From Euwallacea fornicatus (Eukaryota > Arthropoda > Insecta > Coleoptera > Curculionidae), in NCBI RefSeq assembly GCF_040115645.1, contig NC_089541.1, positions 7,378,001 to 7,442,000 of the forward strand: a stretch of 64,000 nucleotides of DNA, in the 5' to 3' direction. Numbering within the stretch: position 1 is the stretch's first letter; the number at the start of each line of letters is the position of its first letter. This document shows, piece after piece, positions 36,879 through 50,044 of the stretch. Below the pieces are notes generated by a model. The model ran no database searches. It was not told the DNA's origin and saw only the letters and a program-made list of their open reading frames with translations. Both the position numbers and the translations under genes were made by a program.

Positions 36879-37870
36879 TTATGATTGTTCAAACTCGTTG
36901 AGTTCTTGGAAGGGACTTGCGGCCCTTCCAAACTTCAACGTCCCTATCTCATCCCCTCGACTTACCATCCGATCATCACATTCACTACCGATCTCGAAAC
37001 CTTCAAGACCATCGAAGTAAGACTTCGTTCCATCGTTGAAAAATACTTTTTCCCATTCGTCGGTTAAATTACGATGATTGGGCGAAAATTCCAAACGTTT
37101 TTACTGACGAAGAGTTCGAAACAAAAGTTTTTTCTCCTTATGTGCCGATGTTTTTTTTTTTATTATTCTTTCGATGGTTTTGAACGGGGGCGTCTGTTCA
37201 TAACTTTCCGAGTTGTAGGGGAAGAACTGGATGGCATTCACGTAGCCAAAGTGCGGCCTCCTCAATTCTTACCATAGTTTCCGATGCCCTTTAAGTAAGC
37301 ATTGATTAGAGACGTGCCTAGCCAAATTTCCATTGGAACATCTTGGTTTGAACAGTTTTCTTACCGATAACCGTTAATGCACTCTCTTCCGAACACAAAG
37401 TTCTTCCACGACGCATCAAATAATAATAAATCCATTTATGAGCATCGAATATTTTTAGAAGATTAAGGCTTTTACGACGCCATGCGTCATTCCAGATTGA
37501 CGTTTAATTAACTCAAGCACCTCAAACACCGGTTTCGTTGCTATTAGATCTCGTCAGTTTGATTCATGAACCAATTAAATGCAGGCAGACATCGGCAATA
37601 TCCGCGGTAGGTATGTTGAGCCTGTAGGACAATATCGTACCAGTGCCATCTGCCGTGTCGTCTTGGTGCATCTCGATCAAAAGTACTAGTGTAACCAGCG
37701 GGAGTTAAAGCACAGGATTGGCCTATATCCTAGAATGATGTAGATGAATGTAAATGATCGTAGACAAAGGTTGAGAATATTAAGGCCCATGACGGTTATA
37801 TATGTTCGAAGCATAGAACGGATCGTAACCTCAAATGGCATAAAATATGAGAATCTTTCTCACGAGAAAT
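36879..37870 (-). pseudogene. Decayed ~1-kb reading frame, unrecognised (element or viral relic?)
   Basis: Reading the minus strand downward from about 37850, one frame after another is coding-like, and each hands over to the next at a frameshift or stop. Examples are a DAPRRHGRWHWYD block near 37665-37627, SIWNDAWRRKSLNLLK at 37500-37453, MEIWLGTSLINAYLKG near 37332-37285, FGYVNAIQFFPYN near 37240-37200, and an acidic tail (WEKVFFNDGTKSYF) ending at the TGA/TAA near 36879. The aromatic and charged composition and local G+C rise differ from the surrounding DNA. At least four frame changes are needed, so it is dead. I do not recognise the family. A host pseudogene, a large DNA transposon or an endogenous DNA-virus fragment are all possible. 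Confidence 0.45.
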
Positions 37871-39018
37871 TGAATTCTTTCCGGGGGTTCCCACTTGTAG
37901 TAAAATTAAACTTATTCAAACAGTGCCTTGTGGCTACTTGTTTCTGAAACTTTCGACTCGGCAACTTATTGGTTGCCACGCATGCGTATTTGGAGATTTT
38001 CCGGGTTCATTATGCCTGTCCACGTACTTTTCAATACACATAAAAGAGTATGTTAATAGTTAATGATGCTTCGTATTGTGGCGCAGAAGGAGTATTACTT
38101 GATATTTAATTAATCGAAAATGCCACCCTCGTTAGTTACACATGTCATCCGTTATAATCCATGATAATCTCTCATTGCAAAAGCGCCCGCACGTAATTTT
38201 TTACGACGATGATTGTAGGAACAAAAAAATTAATTCAACTCAAATTAAAAATGATTTACGACCTAAATACGTTGCTCTCAGTGAATGTCACAAAGTGCTT
38301 TGAACCTAATTTTAAATTACTCAATTTCCAGATAAATTAGTACTTGTTCCAGCGGTACGGATGCGAGCGGGTTTAAAAATAGCCCCGAAGACCAGGACTT
38401 TTGACTTTCATTCTTTTTTTTTATCGCTATTTTAAGGGATTTAATGGCGAGGCTAGAAATAGTTTGAAGATGTTTACTTTGGAAGGTGCGTTGAGTGTGA
38501 CATAAAAGATGAAGAGGTCCTAAAATTAGAATAGAAGAGGACACATGAGCGCACAGGTGAAGTGCAAAAAAGGCAGTTTGTCTCGAATCCGCCAAAAAAA
38601 CATGGAAAAAGGTCACATCAATGGTCATAACTAAGTTGGCACGGAAGTTCGGCCAGATGATAGATTTATCCGCAAATCTGAGTCCCAGAAATAAACTTTG
38701 ATCGATTCTAAAATTACTGACGGCAATTCTAGGTAATTCAGATTCTAGGAATTTAATTCCTTTTTTTCAACATAGAATGTTGATATCGGGCTATTATGCA
38801 CATCTGAATAAGGCATAGAATTCTGACATATTCGGGCAATTAAGAGGAAAAATCTATTACAGAATTGAACTCACCAGCCTCGGATATAATTTATCGCTGG
38901 CCAGATATTGTTATTACAGCAGCAAAATCCACAGTTACAAAATAACAGTTATTTTGCATTCCACGTAGGCATTTGCTAAACAGCATCAAAATAGGTAAAA
39001 AAACTTTAACGAATCGAT
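37871..39018. other. No gene seen
   Basis: The 103-codon minus-strand frame at 38317-38628 is Ser/Leu-rich, has no domain, and looks like the reverse reading of a purine-rich stretch. Confidence 0.45.
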
Positions 39019-39035
39019 CTTGTCGTTATTTCAGA

Positions 39036-39346
39036 TTGAATATGGCTCGGAGCATCGCGGTCGTGGTCGAGGGCCTTTGTGGAACGCGAGACCAAAGAAG
39101 ATCACATGCTTCATTATAATTATGCAGGATGAGACTATTGTTTCCGGGTTTCCCGTGAGACTTTGCATAACTGATTTTCTTCAACGACTTTTCCATCATC
39201 AAGTTTACCGCGGTTTTGGAGTGTTCGCCTCGCCCCAGTTTATTATTGTACCAACGTTTATACTGTATGAGATAAATATTCTTTCGTGGTTTCTAAATTT
39301 TAAGGACGACTTTTCCAATAATTGGCAACTGCGTAAAAAATTGTGA
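39036..39346 (+). other. Candidate exon after a good acceptor, unrecognised
   Basis: A pyrimidine-rich acceptor (GTCGTTATTTCAG) precedes 39036. The next ~310 bases are open in one plus-strand frame, which starts with IEYGSEHRGRGRGPLWNA and ends at TGA 39344-39346. The first 200 bases are richer in G+C than their surroundings. No upstream exon or known domain could be found. Confidence 0.2.
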
Positions 39347-40059
39347 ATACATTATCCTGCCAATAGTTTCCATCTGTTTGGTATGTTAACATGACCCCCT
39401 GGTGCTAATGCGATACAGCAGCGCACAAAGCCAATGTTGAAAATCGAAAGATAAATATTTATTAGGGGATTAGAGGTTTCAGTTGGAATTACGTAAAAAT
39501 ATTGAAAGAACCAGAATAGAAGACGTAATTGGCGATTATTAGTGCTTGTAAGAACCACTCGGGTTCTGCTCTAGTGGGTAGGGATTCCGAAGAGGTGCAA
39601 ATCCCGAAGCCTTTTTGCAGACACTAGAGAACATTCTCACTCTCATATTAATATGCATTAACTTTTTAATGTTGTTCTTAAGTGTTCTAGAAGTTTTTTT
39701 TAACATTGTTTGCCAGTTGGACTATAATTGGATGTGTGAGTCGCGAATATTTACTAACGAATATTTAGAATGGTGAGGAAATTTCCGGTAGTTACACGGT
39801 GGTTTTCGCTGATCAGGATCAAGCATATAGGACCAAAAATTCGTTAAAAATTGAACGAAATACGTTTCATGAAAATGCTGGAGTACATAAAACATTGTTT
39901 TTGTTTTGTATTTTTTGACGTCACACATATGCATATAGAGTTACCTTTGCAGTAGGTAAATGTACTTTTTCATATTTTTCTTATGGAACCCTATGTATAT
40001 TATGACGTTTTTAGGTTCTTTGAGCAATTCTGAACATAATTCATCTAGCACACTAATGT

Positions 40060-40380
40060 CTAAATTCAACAGTTATTAGAATATTTGCAGTTAGATTGGC
40101 CTGCTAGACCGCCTGATCTCGTTTCTATGGATTTTTTTAATTTCAAAATTGTTGAGTTTAGTTATGGGTGTGTCGCATGAAATATGTTGGGAATTTCTAA
40201 CAGAACTCAAAAACATCATAATCTACATGGGGTTCCATAAGAATAAAATGAAAAAGCGCATTTATCAACTACACGGGCAACTCTGTACAAATATCTGTTA
40301 CATAAAAAAACGCACAATTGAAAACTATTTGACGTATTCCAGTATTTCCATAAAAAACATTTCCTTCTATTTTTAGCGAA
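40060..40380 (+). pseudogene. Decayed mariner-like transposase C-terminus
   Basis: At 40091-40150 the plus strand reads LDWPARPPDLVSMDFFNFK, close to the third-Asp block (WPARSPDL..LDFF) of insect mariner-like DDE transposases. The frame then hits TGA. A second open frame (40149-40376) with LKNIIIYMGFHKNKMKKRI fits the poorly conserved tail after a frameshift. No upstream catalytic blocks are left. Confidence 0.5.
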
Positions 40381-41583
40381 TTTATGCGGGCCTTTTGGTT
40401 TTCTAATTAGGAAAGGTCTCTTTTGTGGGAATCATTCGTCATTAAGAGCCTGAAAAGTCGTATTTGTTTTTAAAATTGTTCGCGATTAGTATAGTACAAT
40501 TATTGATAAATATTACTAATTCGTATTAACAGAGCCAAAAGAAGGTCGCTAAGGCGGAAGAGTTCGATGAAATCAATCGAAAATACCGATATTTTATTGT
40601 CCCCATCGGGTCTATGATACTACATGAATTATCTCCGGGCTGATAGCCAAATTGATACAATACAATATTCTATAGGGTGACTATCCGTAACTACCGCGAC
40701 CATCGATCATTTCTGCACTTCAAGTACATCCCTCGTAATGCCTGTAGTCCCACAGGAGGAGGAAATGTCTATTCTTTAGGATAATAAAGTTGATTGAATT
40801 TCAATCATTTCTTTTGTCCTATTTGGGTAATCATCTAATATTCGTTTGTGCTGTGTTTATAAAAGTAAATAAGAATTGCGCCACTCGCTGAAGTTGAGAG
40901 GTTGTTTGTTTCCCGAACTCGAGAGTTTGCACCTCCCTACAAAGTTGATTTATAAAATCTCCCATTATTGTCCTTTCAGAGCTCCTTCAGTTTACCGCTG
41001 CATCCTTCGGAAGGTTTAACTACAGAAAGAGTCATCATAGGTCTGGAAGAGCAAACGACGTCTATCAATTTTTATTAATTACAACCATATTTCGTCCTTA
41101 GTATTTGGAGTAAGAATGTAAATCCCACGGATTTACATGTATATTTCATTGTGTTATTAAACTATTGACACAGATATCTCTTACGTTCTCTTGGAACCAG
41201 TTAGTACCTAAATTCAATTCCTGCAACAATACATCAATCAGAACAATGAACTTCTTCACGGTACGCTGACTGTATTTCTACTATAATATGCCAATGGGCA
41301 CAATGTCTAATTTGCATCTAAACGCCATAAAGTAACAGTCTAAATCATTAGGCTTATTAGACCAGTTTCACGCTTAGGGGACTATGAAACGCTCCTCCTT
41401 GGTGGGTATCTGGACCGATTATTTGGCTATTTTCGAACTATGATTATGGTTTCTCATTCAAATATTTACACTTTTCCATTCAAGTTGGACATTGAAATTT
41501 TCCCAGTATTGAAACTGTAAAGTTTGAGCTTATGTTAATGAATAACAGATCAAGTTTGACCTCAATTTTTCCGTTGATTTCAG
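40381..41583. other. No coding exon seen
   Basis: Upstream of the TRIM first coding exon. It ends in the acceptor TTTTTCCGTTGATTTCAG (41566-41583), so at least one non-coding 5' exon lies further left, and this stretch is intron. Confidence 0.5.
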
Positions 41584-41602
41584 GACTAGATTAGGGGAGA
41601 GA

Positions 41603-44600
41603 ATGGTCAGTATGAACTCTACGTTAGTGGAGACCGTGAGCATTAACTATGAGGATTTCAACGAGAGTTTTCTCACCTGTGGAACTTGTTTATGTAAGTA
41701 TTTCAGGTGTTGAGTAGGAGTTATTAGCTGTTATATATTAATTATATCTAACAGTTAACTTATATATGTATGTGTATTAAGGAAAACGAGATGGGTTTTG
41801 ATATTAGCCAAAACCATCGTTTTTGGGTTGTAAATTATTGCCGTTTCTATCCAGAAAAAGGTAGGAAGTTCTTATGAAGGTCGACCATGGGAAAACTTTT
41901 AATGTTCACTTATTAGTGATTAGTGAAATTTCGAAACAATCTGTCAGTTTTCTACAAGATTAGATTAGATTTGTTCTGAGTGGGCGTTTTGTTAGCCCGC
42001 CCTCTCGCATTTTTACATACAGGATGTTCCTGCCAAATATGGACAAAACAATACCACAGATTTATCAGGTGAAAATAGGGTGACTAAGTTCGGTTTTGTT
42101 CTAACAAGTAAGTCATGCAATTTCCTTATGTACCTGAAAGTAATTTTCATTATCAAGTTGAGCTATTTTTCAAAACATAACATACTTTCAGATCTGAAAT
42201 GCTTGTTGGTCAAATAATGATTTTTTTGTTTTACCGTAAAAGCGTTTCAAAGATTATTCATTTTGAAGCTAACTTTCGTATACCGCCGAAAGGAATCTAA
42301 ATTTACTTTTTTAATAAAGTCGCTAGGCCAAAAGTCAGGTGCGTCTACAGGTCCTATAGCCATTTTTTAGATTTTCAATTACGAAATGTCTTGCTTCTTT
42401 TCCTAGACGATGAGTAATGTTTATAAAATGTTTGGATGACATGAAAAAAGTCACTTGGCCTTAAATCTGAAACGGGGAAAGGCCGTGTGGTGTATTTGAT
42501 TATTTTATTATTAAAACTTTCGAAAGATGGTTCGTTTTATCTATACCTGGTTTACTTGTGTTATTGACGGTTACCGTACGCGCAGATGTATGAAATTTGA
42601 AACTGTGTCATTGGGCCACGCGTTAGTTAGTGTCCCGTCTTTGGCTACTGTAAAAAAAAGACAAAAATATTTTTGTAATTCCATAAAATTTCCTGAATTT
42701 CCTCGTCAACCACACTATACGATAATGTATATTTAAACTTGAAGCTGACGATTTTAAATTTCCTAAATCTGCTCGAGGCTGATCCAGATATTTCTAGTCG
42801 AGCTCAATTTTGAACAAATGATTAGGTCTGAAATGGCAGAACTAAAAGGGACGTTGTGATCTATTCCAAAAAATCCTAGATACTTCTGGTTTCTTCCAAT
42901 TTTCTAAACAGTTCCACATTCTTTTATTTAATTAGAACAACAAATAGCGATGAATTCTTGATAAATCTGAAGATCTTCATGCCACTAGTTAAATTTAATT
43001 AAATGACTAATTTTCATTTTAGAAATCGAACAGTTAGTTTTTAGTAATTGTTTAAACATATTTGCGGTTCTCTGGTCTCTATCGTCAACGTCCTCGAAAT
43101 CTAATTAAAATGATTAATCCAATGTTGACCAAACAAAAATGATGGTTTGGGTGACCCACATCACGTTAGAATAGAGTTTATCACTACTTAAAGTACCAGA
43201 CGATAACGATATGCAAAAAGTACTTGTTTAACTCGTACTGGAAATGAATACAGACGTTTCGTACTAGTGTTTATCACTGCTTTCACAATAATAAGTAGGC
43301 TTTCATTAATATGAAATTCTGCATTTATTTGTACATATTATGTTAATGTTGCGTAAGGTTTTGAAAAAATATTTCCTGGTGTGTCTGAAACTAGATAAAA
43401 AAAAATTTCTTCAGTATGAAATGGTGAGAAACTTGAAGCCAATTGAAACAAATGCTTGAAATGGGATATTTGTGTCGTTTAAACTAAACGCGACCCGGTA
43501 TCGAAATCCGGCACACCCGGAAACAAAGCAGTCGTAAAAGTTGTCTTTACCTTAGGAACACCATAAACTGGAGTCACAATTTTATTATGAATAATGCCCA
43601 CACAAGACCGAAGATTTATGGTGCCTCCATTATCCATAAGCGCTTGAATCCTCCATGATCCTAAAGTATTTTTGTTTCTGTTGTTACAGATAGCGTTTGG
43701 AGCGGTGCGTTTTGTTTTTTTGCCAAAATTCAACGTATCGTATGATTTAGGCAATAAATAATGATATCATATCACCCAGTTTCGTATCATCACACCCCTC
43801 ATTAGCATTATTAACTACTATAAAAGTTTTTGATTAGAATAGTTCTGCTTCCGCTGAATCCTAATAATGGGCAAATTTTCGGTTCGAACAATGAAATTGA
43901 CTTGATATTTCTTTTAATGTGGATGTAGTCGGAAATACTAGCTAATATGCGTTGGTTAAATAATATTTTTCTACAGCCTTTGTAGGAAATAGACCTTTCC
44001 TTTCTCATCTGAGAGAAGAAACCTTGTTTTGCTCCCAAGGGAGGAAAGGACTTTTCCTCTCTGCGCACCAAAAATACGCAATCGGTATTTGCCCAATAAG
44101 GGAGAAAAATTCTACTTTTACTTCCGTCGATCTGTGACGTTACTAGTTTCGTTCCATTAGTTCAAATGAAATGGAATTTTCATTCACACAATTCGTTCAA
44201 TAAATCCACTAATGGTTTTTCCTTCTTGTGCAAATAACTATGTCATCGTTGTAGCTCTTTTTCATAATTCAGAGGTAGCACCCTAACATTCACCCTTCAT
44301 TTGAAGCGTTCTGTCACATAACTAACTAATTTCTATATATACGGGGTACTTTAAAATTCGCGCATAACATTGGGATTTTGTAAACGGTAACGTAAATACA
44401 ACCACATACATTAAAGCTTCTATTAAAAAATTTAATTTTTTTTACAAAATTTTCTGGTGGGTTTGTGCGTCCAATTAGCCAAATTCGTGTCTTTCATCGT
44501 TCTCGAGGTCCCAATGATGTGGCCCGAATTTAACACGTCTTGCACAGGATGTCCATTTTTAGTCATCAATAATTTCAGTTATTATAAAGATTCTTTATCA

Positions 44601-47600
44601 ATGAATGTGGGCAGTGACAGAAAAGTCGTGGCCGGTGGTGTCGTATATATTGGGTATATTTGCAATTTCTCCGTTTCAAGGCATCCTACGTTGACGTAAA
44701 ATTTGGAAAAAGTAAAAAAATGTTATACAGTCGATTTTGATGAGTTATTTTTTGTGCACACTCAGTAAATAATGAGTTTGCAAAGATCTTAATTTGAAAA
44801 AATACACATCCAAAAATAGATGTAATTTTAAAAATTTGGCGAAACTTTCAAAATTCCATAAAATTACCAAGAACTCACTCAATTTTCAAGAACTAACAAG
44901 ATTTCTAAATTGGCAAGATTTGCATAAAGCGAGTCAAAAATCAATTAAAAAAAGCAGATTTTTCCAAATTACACAGACTTCGTTTCACAAACGCGCCAGT
45001 TTCATTCGTCGTTTGAGATTATCCATCTCTTGAATCGTCTTATTAACTGACTAAATGAATTTCAGGAGGGCTTTAACGGTTCTGCTAAATGAACAGCCGT
45101 CCCCCCGAGGGGCCTCCTCACATGTCTGAGAACTGTAGAAATGTAAACCCTGCCGGTCGCAAAAGGCAATTGTTATGGGTGATAACTTTGCTAAAAGAAG
45201 TACTATTTCTTTTTAAGAAAGGTGCTTCGAGCGCTTTCGACACCAGTTGTCACATTAGTTTGCTCTTCAGCGATGTAGCTCGAGGAGTGTCCTCAGTTAT
45301 GTCACGTCTTGGTGTATAAGGCAGTGAAGGGGCAGCTAACTACCAAAAAGAAGCTGGACCGACTTCTAGTTACATCCAATCTAATTCACATCAGTCTAGG
45401 CTGGAAATGGACATAACTACGTTAGGACCCTCTCGGTGGAACAATTCGGATTTAGACAGGGTATGTCTACAATTAGTGGTATGAAAGTGTGTTTAAAGGA
45501 AGTGAAGATGGTCAAGAACCGAGGAAAGGGATAAATGGTGTGTGTTAAACACCCTTGACGTAAAGACCGCTTTCAGGAGTGACGCATAAAGAGTCATCAT
45601 AGGATCGTTGCAGAAAACAGTAACTCCAACACTCACCTTATTGATGGCATTATAGACCATTCCCGAAATCGCAATATAATCGTGAAAGGAAATTTTGATT
45701 TTGATATGTGATAAGGTTCAGTGTTGGATCTGAAAATGTAGAGTTGACCGCGTATGTTGATGATGTGGCTTTGGTCGTAAACGTAGCGGGTAAGTCTGAT
45801 TTGATATGGGAGACTAATCGAGCAGTTCAGAAGGTTAATAATAATAGTAATTGGCTTACTGCGAGATGAGCACATTCGGGTCAGAGAAGACCATGCTAAA
45901 AATGGTAATTTTTACAGTCGGATGTACTAAAACAGTCCCTAAAGAAACTGTCGCGTATGTGGGAGTACACTTTGATCACAATTTGCTAATGCCAAATCTT
46001 GTGCTTTCAACAGAAAGAGCAGTCGCTTAATAGACCTCAGCTACCTCCTTTGTACGTTTTCAGTGCCAAGGAAAGCCCAATTAAATATTTCTGATCATTC
46101 GGTCATAACCTTCGAAAGTATGGTGGCATTCCTAGAAACATGGAGCTCAACAAACAAGCTAAATCCACTAAGACGGAAACCGCGAACTCTTTCGCTTATC
46201 GCTTTGAGAAGTGTTTCAGTCCATGCTTCAGCAAACAATGTTTTTTCCTGTGGTACAAACTTATAGACAATCGAGTTCCAAAAATGTTAAATAATAAATC
46301 GAACTCCCGGTACCTACGAAAGTGACTGCGACTTTTCTGTTCCTGCTACGTCAACGTTAATATCATAAAAGTCGAGTACAGTATTGCAGAATCGGTTTTT
46401 CTTCAACTACAATGATAAACCAAATGGACAACGTGTATGTATTATCACATGAAGAAACGGGAGATATTTTCACTACCGCTCTTCATCTTTGTTTAGCTTC
46501 ATATCTTTTACTTATGCCATGAATTTTCCGGATTTTTCAGGCATGTACGATGGAAACGAGCACACTCCCAAGCTTTTGCAGTGCTCGCACACAGTCTGTC
46601 TGCATTGCCTTACGAGGATCGCGGCGTCTCAAACGCGGGACACTGGATCGTTTCGATGTCCGATTTGCAGAGAGTTGATCACCATACCGAGGGGGGGAGT
46701 GAGCGCCTTGCCTCCCTCTTTTTTGGTGAATCAGCTACTGGATTTGATGTCGAGGCAAAGAAGAGAGGTATGTAGAGTCTAGATTTAGCCTAGTGAGAGT
46801 ATTGCTCCTGGCAGGCAAGTGTAATATTGACGAATATTACTTTATGCCCCGCGGTTGGAGTTTTCAAATATACGAGAGCGACAGCTGTCGGTTGTTATCC
46901 TAAGCTATAAGATTGATTACGGGAAGCTGCAATTACAAATCATATTTTAGATAAATCTATAGGCGTCGCTGGTATTATATTTCACCTGCCGCTCAGTCTA
47001 ATCATGCCTAACCATCAATTCTCTTTAAGCGTGACAATGACCTCATTTCCAGTCACACAGTATATAGCATTTTATCACCGTGATTTTGGCAGAATTAAAT
47101 TTATTTTAAGGACTTGGCTCTTATTTGAACAGTTGTTCACGTTCGAGAAAGTGCTGTAGCTGATGTATGAATATTATATTGGATTATGAAATGTATGCCG
47201 ATGTGGTACTTGAAACCCCGGATTTTGGCCGAGTAGAGTGGGATTTAAAAGCAGACAAATAAGCCGTAGAATTTACACTAATCACGTTTCAAAGTACGTC
47301 GATTCATCAAAAAATGAACATAAATAAAGCAAACGATTTTTAAAATTTAACACCCTGTATATGAGTGCATATTTGCCTTCATCAGCAAATATTAAATATG
47401 TTCGTCCCTTAAAGCAAGTTTTACGATTTTTTTCCCTTCTAGGTGATACCAAAATGTTCAGTCCACATTAACCAAGAACTTCTGTTCTGTGAAACTTGTG
47501 ATACAGTTTTTTGCACCCTGTGCACTGGTGGATCTCATAACGACAGCACGAATAGCTGCGAACACACCATCATACCGTTCTCCATCGCTATTAAGAGAAT

Positions 47601-50044
47601 GTCCGAAATCTTATTGTATAAAGCGAACGAATGTATTTCTAAGGTGAGTCTCAAGTGTATTAATTTCCTTTGAAATCAACTAATTTAGTGAGATTTAAGA
47701 AATTCAGCGCGAAATCAACAGTTCTAATTAGTTTATTTGAAATTCAAGGGAAATATTGAATGAATAATGTTGACGAGGGTCATTATCAAATATTCATAAA
47801 GTTTTCTTGTTATACAGTTAACACAAGCTCAAGATGGTGTAACGTTTGAGTTGAACAGACTGAACGTGGCAAAAGATAAATGTTTGGAGCATATTGATAG
47901 TACTTTCCAACACATTCAGCAAGCCATAGATAAGAGAAAGCAGGAAATGATCGATCAAGTAAATCAAATGTGTAACGAGAAAAAGCGCGTTTTGGAAGAG
48001 CAGCACGGATTGATTGAGAATGAGAAGAACAAAGTACTTAATTGATTCATTGTGCTAAAATATATATAATTTCATTAAAAAATGGTGTTTCTTAGGTGGA
48101 ACAAGAATGCCAAGGGCTTCAATACCAAGTAGAAGTGAGGAATATAACTCAAAAAATTGAAATTTTGACTGAGAAGCTGGATACTGCCTTCAGTTTAGGG
48201 GAGCCGAGAGAAAACGCCTTTCTGACATGCGATTTTACGTTGAACGACAGCCTGGATCAGATTCAGCAGCATTTAGGGATCTTAGGTAAGAGTAAGGCAA
48301 CTGTTTCGGTCGAGTTTTGCGTTTTTTTTCAGGAATATCTGTTAAAAATAACGCAAATTATTGCAGGAAAAGTGAGGACGTCTACCACATTTCCTAGTCT
48401 GTGCACTGCCCAAATGGAGGATAATGTCATTGCCGGAATAGAGAGCTCGATCAGTCTTATTACTGTGGATTATCATGGTAATACGAGGAAGACAGGTGGA
48501 GATCCGATTCAAGCCGAAATTCTTCCGGTTAGTTATATAAAAAGTGCTTTCATAAGGTTTATTGGGGAATTTCGAGAATTTATCCCCTTCTTTCCTTTCA
48601 TCTTGTGTAAAATGTGATTGCTTGTAATTCAAGGTTACAGCAGAACAAGGACTCGAACCAACGTTTCCGCTTAGAATTCAAGACTGTGATGATGGTACTT
48701 ACAAGATATACTTCCGAGCCAGAAAAGCCGGAAGGTAAGATAGTGATTGTTTTCAATTTTTGAAACTTAAAACCGCCATGCAGTTCGTTCACCTTAAACC
48801 GAATTGACCTATTAAATCTTCGTTTATTTCAGATACGGCGTAAAAATATCTGTGATCGACCGACCTATTAAAGATAATCCGATCTACTTCGACGTTTCGG
48901 AACATAACAATCCGATCGCCATGTACGGAACGAGGGGAAGTGGCAAAGATGAATTTAATCAGCCAGTGGCAATAGCTATAGACGAGAGGGACCAGACTGT
49001 ATACGTCCTGGACACTGGGAATTCTAGGATTAAGGTGTTAAACGAGCAGTTGGAGTGCACAAAACATATTACCAATGAAGGGCTGTTGGGAAGAAGTTGT
49101 ACAGGTAAAGATAATTATTTTTTAAATTAAACAGTAATTGAAAAATTACAATGAGATTTAGTATCATACAGAGGAAACATGTTATGTCTTCAGGTCTGGC
49201 GATCTCAAACCATGGCCTGGTAGTTGTAAATTGGAGGACAAAAGTAGTGACGGAAATAACGACTGATGGGGAAACTGTGAAGTCGTTCACGAACAACGCT
49301 TTCCAGGAGCCGATTGACGTAGCTGTGGATAAAAGTTACGGGCATATTTTGGTAGCGGATAATGGCATGAGCTGTGTGTTCGTGTTCGATGAAGAAGGAA
49401 AAATATTATTTCAAGTAAGCTAAAGCAGAGTTGAAGTTCTTTGTATTAATCACAAATCTTAGGTCGTTATTCTTGCTTCATAATCGTCCTAACTTTCAAT
49501 TCTTTGGGTTGTTTAAAGTATTTAATTGAATTCAAAATATAAGTAAACCAAACACAAGTTCAAGCATTTTGAGTTGAGACACCGGAAAATTGCATATCTG
49601 TTTCTTTTAGGTAGGCAAAAAAGGCACTTTTTCTATGATCTCGTCAGTTTCGGTGGGGCCAACCGGAGAAATCTTCATAGCCGATACTAGAGTACAAATG
49701 TTTTCTGCTAAAGGAGATTTCACAGAAATCATTTATGATGAAGGCAGAGGTATTAAGGCCTTACTATTTAATTAACATTTCAGTGTTTTAATTGGCTTCC
49801 AGGAAAAGGACGGTATGGCGGAATAATTGTAGATTCGGAAGGGCGAATCGTGGCCAGTCGAACGGAACAAAAAGGTCGCAGTTATTTGCAGGTGTTGAGT
49901 TCAAATGACAAAACCGTGAATCAGTACATTGACTCTCACGAAGCGAAGCTAAAGAGACCAGGAGGGTGCGCAGTCACCCCGGATCGGCACGTTGTAGTGG
50001 TTGATTTGGGCAACAATTGCATTAAAAAGTATCGATATTGGTAG
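41603..50044 (+). CDS. TRIM2: TRIM2/TRIM3-type RING-B-box-filamin-NHL protein, probable E3 ligase
   Basis: Eleven coding exons: 41603-41693, 46541-46767, 47443-47643, 47818-48033, 48096-48285, 48367-48527, 48634-48734, 48833-49104, 49194-49414, 49611-49749 and 49803-50044. All introns are GT-AG, the phases agree, and the product is 686 aa. Domains: C3HC4 RING (C26, C29, C45, H47, C50, C53, C70, C73), one B-box (C111, H114, C122, C125, C130, C133, H138, H147), coiled coil about 156-260, filamin/Ig repeat about 308-410, and six NHL blades about 418-686 ending NNCIKKYRYW, like TRIM2/TRIM3. The family ubiquitinates neuronal and cytoskeletal targets. The exon holding C26 and C29 is 4.8 kb upstream, so models lacking it lose half the RING. 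An in-frame ATG three codons on (41612) is an alternative start. TRIM71 or Brat relatives are less likely. Confidence 0.9.
41694..46540 (+). other. TRIM intron 1 (4.8 kb)
   Basis: Bounded by T then GTAAGTATT at 41694 and by TTTTTCAG ending at 46540. It completes a TGC (Cys) codon. It contains a decayed LINE reverse transcriptase (about 45430-46010), ACAGGATGT repeat-end motifs at 42022 and 44547, and several open frames with no domain (43479-43754 and 43811-44071 minus, 44457-44699 plus). Confidence 0.75.
45420..46010 (+). pseudogene. Decayed non-LTR (LINE) reverse transcriptase
   Basis: Plus-strand fragments of a LINE reverse transcriptase occur in the right order in three different frames: EQFGFRQGMSTISG (from 45439), NTLDVKTAF (45548) and AYVDDVALVV (from 45750), whose YVDD is the catalytic F/YxDD motif, then NRAVQKVNNNSNWLT. 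This order (FGFRxGRST, TLDVxxAF, YxDDxAL) is that of R1/Jockey-type elements. At least two frameshifts and several stops make it inactive. It is inserted in sense orientation in TRIM intron 1. Confidence 0.75.

Noticed and set aside
38317..38628. 103-codon minus-strand frame
   Set aside because: Ser/Leu-rich reverse reading of a purine-rich stretch, no domain or splice context.
43479..44071. Two minus-strand frames inside TRIM intron 1
   Set aside because: No recognised domain, no splice sites; could be pieces of a mobile element but nothing supports a specific call.
44794..45033. Lysine-rich 79-codon plus-strand frame
   Set aside because: Composition follows from an A-rich stretch; no structure or homologue apparent.
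48342..48632. 96-codon minus-strand frame inside the TRIM gene
   Set aside because: Antisense to the filamin-domain exons.
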